Positions 15,742 to 27,200 of a DNA stretch of 64,000 nucleotides are shown in pieces. The stretch is from positions 1 through 64,000 of the forward strand of contig JBGCET010000005.1 of the NCBI GenBank assembly GCA_045106555.1, read 5' to 3'. The translations under genes and the position numbers were made by a program. Numbering within the stretch: the first letter of the stretch is position 1; each line of letters begins with the position of its first letter. Below the pieces are notes generated by a model. That model was not told the origin of the DNA. It saw only the letters and a list, made by a program, of their open reading frames with translations, and searched no databases. Origin of the DNA: JANQOZ01 sp045106555. GTDB lineage: Bacteria; Pseudomonadota; Gammaproteobacteria; Xanthomonadales; SZUA-38.

Positions 15742-18228
15742 CTAATCCTCAAAAGAATTTTGAAGTAGTTGCTGTGGATCGGTAACCAGTTGCGCAGCGC
15801 CGCCATTTTCGTCTGGCGCGCCGATCACAACACGATCGCGGGAGGCCGCCACAACGCTGCCATAGCCGCCCTGCCCCGAGGGGGCGCTGCGTCGACGAAC
15901 CAGGGTTGCTGACGCGCCATCCAGCGCAAAACGGTAAAGTGCGCCGACGGGACTATTATCGACCTGAGCGCCCGGCGAACCCACCGCGAGCGTCGCGCCG
16001 GTAATACTCACCGAAGCGCCGAACTGGCCGCCCGGCACCGGATCGTTCGGCACCAGTCGCTGGGGAGTACTCCCGCTAACGGCGGTTAGGTATACAGCGC
16101 CTTCGTCGCCGCCACCTAATCCCGCTTCGCCGGGTGCACCCACAGCCACCATGCCCAATTCAGACACAGCGACGGACTCGCCAAAGCGGTCGCCCGCCAT
16201 TGCCGAGGAGGACCCGCCACGGAAGATCCCTTGCAGCATCCCCGCATTAATGTCAAAGGTGCTGTAGGAACCGGACGTTACGTTGGAACCAGTGCCCGGA
16301 ATATCTTGGGGGGCCCCTACTACCGCAATGCCATTTCGCAGTGCCACAGAGGCACCAAATCGAGCATTCGGGGTTAACCCTTCCACCTCAACCCGGTCAC
16401 TGAGGGCAAAGTCTTCTGCGTCACTCGCCCGGCTGAACAGGTAAACCGCACCGCTTGCCGCCGAATTGGCATCGATATCACCGGGCGCGCCAATCAGAAT
16501 TCGCTGACCCTGAACCGCCACCGAATGGCCAAACTCAACACCCAAACTTGCGCCCGTTAAGTTCTGGCTAAATGACCAAACGCCATTGCTGCGTTGGTAC
16601 ACCGCCACTTCCAGGGCTTGAGCGGGAGCACCTTTGATGCTGCCAGCGCCTACCGATTTACCCATCACGGTATTTGGCCGACTACCTATCACCAGCACAT
16701 CACCGCTGATGGCCACGGCCGCGCCAAAGCCATTACCGGTGAATGGCATAGGCGGCACCAAAGTTTCCACACTTACTGGCTGGCCTTCGCGCAATCGATA
16801 GACCTCTACCGCGCCCTGGGCAGACCCTGCCGCCTGCGAACCCGGCACACCAATGACCAGATCCGAACCATTGATGGCAACGGCCGAACCAAAGCCCGCA
16901 TCAACAACCAGTGGCGCTGGCGACGGAACGTCGAAAGTGATGGCATTTGGCGTAGGTACACGAGTGGTATTGCCAGTTTGGGTGTCGTGCAAAAACACGT
17001 TGCAGGCAAGCGTAGCGCTGCATTCTTCCGCGCCCGGAGCCAGGGCACCGGAGATGGAACGCAGCAGCACAAATCGACCGTCGGCTGACAGGCCCTGAAG
17101 CAACGTGGGCTGATCGGTCTCACTCCCGTCACTTGCCACCGACACCCGCTGAAGATCGCCACTCATGCGATTAAGTAAAAAGACATCGCGCTGGCCGTTG
17201 GTGTCGCCCGCGACCAGATTGCTCGCCAGCGATTCAAAGGCAACAAAATTACCGTCTGCCGATATTCTGGAATCTGCCGAGCCGCCATCGGGCTGTTGTC
17301 CTAACATCGCCTGCGACACCCTAAATGTGGCGCCCAGCATCAGGTCGCGAACAAACACATCTGGCAATCCGTTGCTGTCATCCGCGGTTGCTGGCGCATT
17401 GGTTTGAAAGGTTAACCAGCGACCATCACCTGACAGGTCGCCGATTAGCGTCTGACTTCCGCTTAGCGGCTGGCCCGTATCGTCCAGACTGGCAACCGCG
17501 CTGGTGCCTGACTGAACATCGGCTATTCGTAAAATATTGCCCTGACCACCGCCGACAAACACCTCAAAGGCCACTCGCTGCCCGTCACTACTGATGCGCG
17601 GATCTGTGGCCGGCTCGACCAGCTGACCGCCCGCCTCGTCCAGTGATACCAGGATGGTTTGGTTGCCGACCAGGTCGCGCACGAAAATATCGTGATTGCC
17701 ACCATCGTTGTCCATAGGGTCAACATTGCTGGCCACGGTTTGGAATGCCACAAAACCGCCGTCACCAGACACCACAGGAAACTGCCCACCGGCGTCACTC
17801 TGCACGCCGCTATTATTGATAGAAAGTAATCGGGTGTCGGCACCACCAATCAGCCGGACATAGGCATCTACCGTGCCATTGCCATCAGGATTATTGAGAT
17901 CAAGATCAGCGAATGAGGCCATCGCAACCACGTCCCCATCAGCCGACAGCGACGGCGTGCCGCTGACGTCAAAATCCCCGGGTGGATTGCCATCGGAATT
18001 CAAATGCACCTGGATCAGTTCGCCAGTTTCTCGTCGAAATACCAACACCTGACTGCCGCTGGTGGCACCGCTACCGGACGATACCAGCAACGCCACCGAG
18101 CCACCGTCTGCTGACAAACTGGCGCTGGCAACCTCAATGCCCTGCTGGGCATAGGATACGTTCCAGGGCGATAAACCCAGGCCAATGGTTAGTGCAGTGC
18201 TTGCAGCCAATAACTGGGTCGCCTTCAT
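15742..18228 (-). CDS. secreted PD40 / FG-GAP beta-propeller protein
   Basis: An 828-residue exported protein. A signal peptide (residues 1-27, ending VSYA-Q) precedes about 390 residues of WD40-like repeats with SxDG turns (SLSADGDVVAMAS, RISSDGQRVAFEV). The remainder consists of integrin-like FG-GAP repeats (FGSAVAINGSDLVIGVPGS, FGHSVAVQGQRILIGAPGD, FGASVSITGATLAVGSPGA). Both form beta-propellers used in surface adhesion or protein binding. The C-terminus ends in LLQNSFED, close to the SFE tail of the partner giant protein. Its ATG overlaps the giant gene's stop by 4 bases (ATGA), so the two are translated together. I infer that both are exported and act at the cell surface. Confidence 0.87.
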   Translation of the reverse strand: MKATQLLAASTALTIGLGLSPWNVSYAQQGIEVASASLSADGGSVALLVSSGSGATSGSQVLVFRRETGELIQVHLNSDGNPPGDFDVSGTPSLSADGDVVAMASFADLDLNNPDGNGTVDAYVRLIGGADTRLLSINNSGVQSDAGGQFPVVSGDGGFVAFQTVASNVDPMDNDGGNHDIFVRDLVGNQTILVSLDEAGGQLVEPATDPRISSDGQRVAFEVFVGGGQGNILRIADVQSGTSAVASLDDTGQPLSGSQTLIGDLSGDGRWLTFQTNAPATADDSNGLPDVFVRDLMLGATFRVSQAMLGQQPDGGSADSRISADGNFVAFESLASNLVAGDTNGQRDVFLLNRMSGDLQRVSVASDGSETDQPTLLQGLSADGRFVLLRSISGALAPGAEECSATLACNVFLHDTQTGNTTRVPTPNAITFDVPSPAPLVVDAGFGSAVAINGSDLVIGVPGSQAAGSAQGAVEVYRLREGQPVSVETLVPPMPFTGNGFGAAVAISGDVLVIGSRPNTVMGKSVGAGSIKGAPAQALEVAVYQRSNGVWSFSQNLTGASLGVEFGHSVAVQGQRILIGAPGDIDANSAASGAVYLFSRASDAEDFALSDRVEVEGLTPNARFGASVALRNGIAVVGAPQDIPGTGSNVTSGSYSTFDINAGMLQGIFRGGSSSAMAGDRFGESVAVSELGMVAVGAPGEAGLGGGDEGAVYLTAVSGSTPQRLVPNDPVPGGQFGASVSITGATLAVGSPGAQVDNSPVGALYRFALDGASATLVRRRSAPSGQGGYGSVVAASRDRVVIGAPDENGGAAQLVTDPQQLLQNSFED

Positions 18229-21200
18229 GGCCGGATTACTCCCTTGCCGGTAGCGGGCACCGTTTCAAAACTATCGTCAAACAAACGGGACTCACAAAAG
18301 TCCAGCGTGCGTTCCAGCGTTTCGGTGGTGGCGCCGGCTTCCGATAGCGTGCTGAGATCGAAACCAAAATACAGGCCGTCGCCGCGCTCACCCCGACGCA
18401 GTAACGCGGCGCCGCCGCCATTGCCCTCGAAGATCACGCTGGCGTCTGACCGAGGCTCCAGCAGGTCTGCAAGCGGCGCACCTAAATCGTAGGGCCCGAG
18501 TCCGTCAAAGCCTGGAGCGCGGCCTGTCAGCGTGATCGGATTGACGTCCGACATTCCGCTGGCTAAACCCAAGGTCTGCATGAGCGTAGTCGGGGTATCG
18601 CTGCCGCCGCCGCGAGCGGCCAACCAGCCTTCCGAACTGATGGCGAAACATCCGCCCCCCGCAAGGTAGGTGCCAATCTCGGTTTCCGACTGGGGCGAAG
18701 GCCCGGTGACTGCATCACTGGTGTTACCGGTAACCCAAAGCACCACGTCAAATGCCTGCATGTCCATGGCTGTAGGTTCTGCAGCATCGCCGTTGGTCAC
18801 CTGCACCTGAGGCGTTACTCCCAATGCGATCAAAGAATCCACGTAGGTCTGTACAACGTCCGGGCTGCTGGCATCGTCATCCACCAGCAGGACATCCACC
18901 TCGCGCGGACACACAGTCGTGTTGAATACGCGGTCGAACCCAACCCGCTGGCCCTGGGCATTCGTGCCACGAACGCGGAAGTGATACTCGGTACCGCACT
19001 CAAGCCCAGAGACATTGGCGCTAACCGGCACTTGCCCACCAGCAGCATTAACGCCAACCAGCAAAACAACGTTGCCGTACGCTGTGGTGGGACCAAAATC
19101 AAACTGCACATCAACGCTGCCACCCTGGCCGTCAACCAAGCCATTGAGGCGTGCTGAGATTTCAGTGATTTGGTCCGCTGAGCCGGTGGTTACCTCTGGA
19201 ATGCCCGCCACACAGCTTGCGGTGGTAAGGGTTGCCAGAGACGTCTGAACCACGCCGCCGGAATTGGTTCCACGGAACTGAAAGTCGAAGGCGGTTTCGC
19301 AAATGAGACTGTCGAGGTCGACCGTAACCTGAACGCCTGTGCCAGACACATTGCCCGCGGGAAGGTAGTCGCCAAACTCCTGACCCGCCGGGCGCAATCG
19401 ATACTCAAGCACCGCTGTTTCGGTGGTATCCACCGTGACTTGAATACGGGCTGTGGCGTCAGTGACATTCGCAAAGCTGAGGTTGCTTAACACCGGCGGG
19501 TCAACGCAATCCAGCGTGCTAAAGGTCTGCGGGCCGTCGGTGACTGAGCCGCTGGAGTTGCTCGCCGTTGCCTCAAACTCAAAGCTGCTGCTGCACAGCA
19601 GACCATCCACAGCTCTGCCCACTCGGAGCGGTGTTGACACCGATGAAGCGCTCAGCGGCAATCCAAATTCGCCGCCCTGAGGCCGAATACGGAACGAAAC
19701 GCCGGTCAGCTCACCGGCCGGGTCCACATCCGCTAGTAGGGTCGCTGATGCCGTTGTGACATCAGATGGCGCTCGCAAGCTAATACTAGGGAGCCCCGCG
19801 CCATCTGCGGTTAAGGAGAACAGCCGGGTCGTGGTTTCTCGCACACTCAGATCATAGGTGTCGTTCAGCGTCTGAAACCCTGGCGCGGTAATCGTTATCG
19901 AATACGCCGCGGCGTTACTGGCCAAAGAGAAATCACCAATCTGATTGGAAAACGCCGTAATGTTGTCCGAGGTGATAATGACGGCGCCTGGAACGGAAGC
20001 GCCGCTCACGCCGTCCACCACCCGGCCATCTAGCCTGCCAGCCTCTGCGCCCAATGGCTGGAACGCCACCAATTCATAAAACGCGCCGGACCCGGCACCA
20101 GAATCGGCGCTGATACGCAGGAAGTATTGACCATCTGCCGGCAGCGTATTGGCTGAAGCGCCAGGCCCTAAATCCAGCGCCACGTCACTGCCCGCCAGCC
20201 CCTGGGTGCTGAACAATACATTTTCCTGCTCGTCCAGGAGTTGCATCGTCAGACGCAGCTGCCCGCTGCTATCCAGATTGGCGGCCCTGAGCGAGTAGAC
20301 TGCCGCGGCTCTGCCAAAAAACCGCACCCAGTCTTCATCGTTGCTGGTATGCAGAGAATGAAACTGGGGCGCTGACGCATCGACAAAAAACACCGATGCC
20401 TGAGCTCGAGTGTTGTCCACCTCAAAACCATCAGGGGCATCAATATTGGTAACAGTCATTTCCTGCTGGACGGAGATATTTTCATCGTCGTCCACCGCAA
20501 AGATGGCCACCGAATAGGTGCCGCCAAGATCAAACCCGTCGAAGTCCACGGCATAGTTGTCACCACCAGTGGGCAACAAATCTACAAACTGCTGATTGGC
20601 AAACGGGCTGGGCGGGGATATGGCCGCAAATACTGTCATCACCGGCGACTGTTGAGTGCTGCTGACGTTCATTGCCTGCAGGGTCGCAGTATTGTTATCG
20701 GCGCTGGTAAGAATGACATTGTCGGAAACCGCGCCAATCAGCGGTGCGTTACCGGCCTGGCGAACGCCCGGCCCCACGTTGTAGGCCCTGGCAACCAGCC
20801 CGTCCATAGGCCCATTGGCGCGACCGTCATTTTCACCGCCAACGCCGCCGCCATCATCGAGCATTGGCATCTGGGTGCTAGCCAGAGCGCGGACGGCCCT
20901 GCCGGCAATATCAAACGATTCACCAACCCCGGCGCCATTGGCAATGCCAGTCCAAAAATGACGGGTGAACAGCGGATCAGTATCTGTGAAAATCACCGCG
21001 TTTTCGGCAAGACCCGTGCTGGAAATGACAATGCGAGGTCGGCCCGGGACACCGGCCATGGCCGGCAGCAACTGGCCGGCAGTGTTACCCTCGAACAGCG
21101 CCATCAGTGTGCCACTCAGGGCTGGGTCAAGCCCCTCCTGCAATGCGTCGAACCATACATCGATATCGCTGGCCGTCAGGAGATCGCCAGGGCCGAGCAG

Positions 21201-24200
21201 GAAGCTACTACCTTGAGTGCGCCCCACAAAATAGACCGTTAGATCTCTAAGACCTTCAGTGGCCCATTGGGTAAAGGTGAACTCCAGCGCCGCTCTGGTA
21301 AGTTGTTGATCCACCCCAGTGATGCCGCTGGTGCCGGCACTGAGAAAGCGGATGTCTTCGATGCCATTGGTGTTGTCCTGATACCCCTGTTGCAGCAGCG
21401 CGCTGTAGACAAACGAGGCAGCATTTTCGATACGCTGCTGTTCCCCGGAGTCTGCAGAAAATCCGGCGACAATCACCGCCCTGCGTCGCTCGGGCGTTGT
21501 AATATTGGCGGTGAGTGGCACTTCAAACCGAGTGAGGTATCCAGAGGTATCACGTAAAAGCACTTCCACCGAATACATCCCTTCAGCGACGAAACCGTCG
21601 TAGACGCCGCTGAACGTGCACTGACCGGCAAAGCCGCAGCCGCCCAATGGCGCCGACAGTTCAATTTCCGGTAGGCCAATCACCGGGTTGTCGCTGGCGC
21701 CGGTGGCAAGCATTGGCGGCCTGACCACTGCCCAGGCGCGGGCGACATCTTGCGGGCTGGACACCACCACATCAAGGGCACCCGACAGCTGCAGGCTGGC
21801 GTTATCAATACTGGGTGAGTCGTTCACCGCCGAGGTGTCGCCACCAATGAAGTAATTCAGTTGGTCCAGGTCGCCAGTAGCCTCATTACCAATATCGTTA
21901 CCGTTGGCGTCCAGCTGAGGATCTTGATCGATGGTCTGATTGCCAACAGCGCCAGACGCTGCCTGATAGGCGTCGCCCACGCTGCCCCCATCAAAAATTT
22001 CCGACCAGAACTGGGTGGAGAAGGACAGGTAGCCCTGGGAGATAAACTTGGCATCCTGGCCGGTGTTGGTGGTCGTCATCACCACCCGGCTGGGGCTGGC
22101 GCTGTCGATATTATCCAGGAAGGAACCGGACTCACAGGCCTCATAAATAACCGTTAGCTGGCCCGGACTGGCGCTGGCGTCCAGGTTGTCCAGCCAGCTT
22201 CCCAGGGTGGCCGAGCCGAGGGTTTCCGGCGCGATGTTCTGGGCGGGAATATTGAGCCCGTTGACGCGAAAACGCTCGTTATCCCCGTGATCCGCTAGAT
22301 AAACCACCGCTTCATCCGCGCCTGCCAGCGCCATGATGGCAGCTTCAATGGTCGCTGCGGTCGGGAAGCCATCAATGTCGTCGGCAACGCCGTCGGAATC
22401 AATATCGGCGTTCGTTAAGAAGTCCGCGCTGAGATAGGTAATGTCCTGCTTGCGGTAGCCTCGGAACAGTAAGGTGCGATAGGCAAGGTTAGCGTTGACC
22501 TGGGTGGCGTCCCACAAATTATTGCCGGCGTACGGACCGCCCCCAGCCACAACGACCGCCCGGCGGTCAAAGGTGGCGGTGGTGGATTCAACAATCTGCA
22601 CCCGGCCCAGGCGCAGGTCCAACATGGCAAACCGCATCGCATCCAGGCGCCGCACCGCCGCTACCTCAGCCACGCCTAGGGGGCCTGTGCCCGGACCTGC
22701 TGGCTGATCAATCACCGTACCTAACAACGAGGTGCGGACAACGCGAGAAGCGTTGGCAGATGAACTGAAATCGTCTTCAGCAATGGCCAGGGTTTGATCG
22801 CCCAGCAATTCCAATGCAACCGCATTGGTCGCAAGTGATCCGCTCAGCGCGCGCACTTCCACCGCGCTGCTAGCCAGGTCAATTTGGAAAATCTGACGGT
22901 CGCCGCTGGCGGTTTGCGCGAGCCCCAACAGCTGCTCAGAACCCATGATGTCGCCAATACTGAGATCCAGAACGTCAGTGGTTCCAGGCACTACCACCAA
23001 CGGGGCGGGAACGCCGCTAGCAGGCATTTCAAACAGCAGCCCGGAATCGCAGTCAAAAATCAGATTGCCGTTGCTGCGCATCACCAGTTCGCTGGGGCTG
23101 CAGGGCAGCGGCGCGTTATTGAGCAACACGGCGCTGGGTGAACCAGGAACGAACTCCAGCAGGCGGTCTTGATCAATCACAAAAAAGCTACTGCTGGTGG
23201 GATGCGCGGCAATGTCTTTTGGCAGCACCGGTACGCCGCTGGCATTTAGGTTTTGCGCTGACAGCAACTGGCCGGTGACGTCATCAAAAAACTGCACTCG
23301 GGCATTATTGGTATCAGCAACAATGAGATCACCGGCCGCCGTTACATCCAGCCCTCCCGGCATGTCAAAGCGGCCCGGTGTCGTTCCAGAAAAGCCCACC
23401 TCTTCCACCAGCTGACCGAACAGTGTGTATCGAGCAAACCGGCCAGGCACTCCAATCAGCAGATTGCCGAAGCGATCGAACACCAGGCCGCTGCTTTCCA
23501 GCAGGCCTGCCAGATCCACACCGGTAATCTGGGTGCCGATGTCGTTGAATACGGTTAGGTTTACTCGGGAGTTATCGTTGGTGAGCAGCGCAACTCGAGG
23601 CTGTCCGGCGCTGCGGCCGAAGCGCAGATCATAACTGTCGCCGGTGCTGATGGTGCCCGGAAACTGGCCCAGCAAATTGCCCATCGCCGTATAGCGTTCA
23701 ATGGTCAGACTCGCGCCCTGAGTCAGGGTGTAAATCACGCCGTCGGAACCCGCGGCAATATCCAGGAATGCACTACCTGAGGGCTGCTCGACCTCGCGCT
23801 GCAGATATTCAAGATCCAGAGTCAGACGATGGACGCCAGGCTGGCCGGTGCCTGCCACCAGAAGGAGCGTACCTTCGGGGGAGAATTCAAGGTCGCGAAT
23901 AGTCGATAAATTGACTCCTGCCGGCAGGGTGCTGCAGCCGCCGGCGCCCGTGTTGTTCAAACATCCCAACTGGAGGCCGTCGCTGGTGTAGCGGGTGAGC
24001 TGGAAATTGCTGCCACCTAAGCTTACCGAATAGATATTGCGCTCATCGTCTGCGGTCAGGCTGGCACTTTGTCCGGCGCTGGCGCCAACGTCAGCAAACG
24101 AACCGACCAATTGGGCGCTAGGACTTAACTTAAAGATACGTCCCTGTTCGCGGTCGCGCACGTAGACAAAACCCAGGTTATCTACCACAAAGCTGTCCGG

Positions 24201-27200
24201 GTCGCGAAATGGCACCGGGTATGGCGTGTTGGGCCAGAACTTGCTTAGTGTGTAGCTGCTGGCCTGAAATACCGACAGCATCACGTTGGCCGTGTCTGAC
24301 CGATCCTGACCGGTGGCGTTTTCGGCGCGGGTAAGGCCGTAGCTGAAGCTGTCCATGCCGACAAAGTTCGCTGGCGGGGTGTAGTTGAATGTGCCATCAC
24401 CGTTGTAAACCACGGTTCCACCCTGGGTGCTGAGGGTATCGGTTAGGGTCAAATCCACATCCGCCACATTTGCCGGGCTGACGCCGCCGGATTCGTCATT
24501 GAGCAAAAGGTTGGGCGTGGTGAACAGGCCATCACCCAATACGTCGATAACACCATCGTCCACCGCATCGGGCACCGCGCGTACCAACACCGATACCGTG
24601 GCTGAACTGGTATCGCCATTGCTATCAGCAATTTGATAGACAAACGAGTCAGGTTCAAAAAAGGTATCGCTGAAGAAATCGTTGTTGGGCGTGTAGGTAA
24701 TGAAACCGGTCACCGGGTCTACGCTGGTGGAACCATTGGCCGGCGGGTTAATGACCTGCACCGAGGTCACATCCAGAGTGCCTGCGCAGGCCGTTGCGCC
24801 GCGCAGGTCGTAAATCACCTGAGCATCTTCATCGGTAAAGTCAAAGTCATCCTGCACCGTGGGCGAACCGTCCAACGTCAGCAGGAACATCTGGCTGTCG
24901 CTGAGCTCCACACCGCCGTTATCGGTGCCGCCGCTATCGGTCAAAGAAACGGTCACCTGCATCAAGCCCGCGGCACTGCCGGTATAAGTAAGAGTTCCGG
25001 TGACGGGGTCGATGCTGGGCAATTCTGAAAACAGATCGCCTGGTAAGGTGCCGGACGGTTGACTGACCATAATGGACAGCGCAGTAGTAAACGTCTGATC
25101 GGACTCGTTGTCAGGGCCGGCACTGATGTTAGGCATAAACCCGGGCACGATGGTCTGAGGCTCGCAGGCCGCGCCCGCTTCAAAAGGCGGCAGTGCGCCG
25201 AATGTGGGTTGATCGTTGACTGGAGTAACCGTTAGCGTGACCTGCGCCGTCCCAGCATCGCCGTTGTCATCGGTTACCTCATACGTAAAGCTGTCGTCGC
25301 CGAAGAAATCATCATTCGGATCGTAAGTAAATTCACCGTTGGCCGACAAACTCAGCACACCACTAGTCACGTCGGTAACCAGAGATATTCCGTCCACAAT
25401 CGCGCCTACGTCATCGCCGCGATCATCTGGGCCATTGCCATTGTCGTTATCGACATTGCCACTGAACGTGGTGCCGTCTTCCAAAATAAGATCCGGCGCG
25501 ATCGGAAAGATGTCGTCCGCCGGATCGGGCACGGGATCAATATTAATATCCACCCGCACCGGACCACTGGTATCCGGAGTGGCGCCAATGTCGGTGATGG
25601 AATATTCGAAAAAGACGGCACTTGTGGCATTTGGCGCTGGGTCGTAGGTGAAATCTCCGGTGTCCACATTCAAATCCAGAGTGCCTTCAAGCACCGGCGT
25701 AACCAGTTGAATACCGCCGACCCCAATACCATCCCCCAGGTCGTCTGCACCGTTGCCGTTATCAACAATGACATTTGCAGCCAGTTGGGTATCTTCATCA
25801 ACGGTAAAAATATCGCTGAACCCATCGGGGACGGGATCGATGTTGATGCTGACCGTTGCCTCAGGGCTTACGTCGCCATTGGCATCGGTGATGGTGTAAG
25901 TAAAGGAATCCTGGCCGTCAAAATCTTCCACAAACTCATAGGTAAAAGAGCCATCAACAGGATTTAACGCCAACGTTCCCATCGTTGTGGTGGTAACCAC
26001 ATTCACGGTACCGAGGCCATCGCCAAGGTCATCTATGTCGCTGCCGTTGTCTGACGTGACGTTACCTCCCAGCGGCGAGGTGTCTTCGTCCGGCGTAAAC
26101 AGGTCGTCGGTGGGGTCGGCAATGGCGTTGATGTCGATCGTCGCCGTGGTGACGGCGCTTACGTCGCCATTGCTGTCGGTAACGGTGTAGGTAAAGGTGA
26201 CGACGCCGTCGAAGTTTGGCGCATAGATGTATTGGAAACTTCCGTCTGAAGGATCAAGGTTTAACGTCCCTTCGCCCACCGTTTGCAACACCGTCACCGT
26301 TCCAAGCCCATCACCAAGATCGTCCGCGCCATTGGTGTTGTCTTCCGTCACGTTGCCTGCGAACGGTGAGGCGTCTTCATCAGGGATAAACAGGTCGTCT
26401 ACGGTATCGGGCACCGGATCGATAGCAATATCAACACGCACGGGTGCACTGGTGTCGGGAGAAGGTCCGATATCGGTAATGGTGTATTCAAAAAATATCG
26501 GCGCTGTCGCGTTGGGGGCAGGGTCGTAGGTGAATGCGCCGGTGTCGCGATTCAGGTTCAACACGCCACTTGCTACAGGCGTGATCAGCGTAATGCTGTT
26601 GGTACCCAATCCATCACCGACATCATCCGGCGTTCCGCCGCTGCCGCTGCCATTGACCACGTTGGCGGTCAGGCGAGTGTCTTCATCCACGATATAGCTG
26701 TCGTTCACGCCATCGGGGGCAGCGTCAATATCGATGGTTACCGTGGCGGGATCACTCTCATCGCCGTTGTTATCGGTAATGGTGTAAGTAAAGATCGCGA
26801 TGCCGTCAAAATTTGCCGGGTAGTCGAACTGAAAACTGCCGTCAGCTTCGTTCAGATTCAACACTCCCTGGTTGACGGGGGTCTGAACCCTGACAATGCC
26901 AAGACCGTCGCCAACATCATCTGGAGTGCTGGGATTGGCGGCCAAGACGTTCCCTGTTAACGGGGAAAGATCTTCTTCCGGGGTAAAAAAATCATCCACT
27001 GGATCCGGGACCGGATCGATGTTGATGGTCACTGTAACCGGTGAACTCACGTCCCCGTTGTTGTCAGTGATGGTGTACTGGAAGCTTACCGTTGCGGTTG
27101 CATCCGCGGCCGGGTCATAGTTGAAATTGCCGGTATCGCCAAATAACTGCAACGTTCCAGCGGTTACTGGAGAAAACACCGTAATACTATTGTTGAACAA

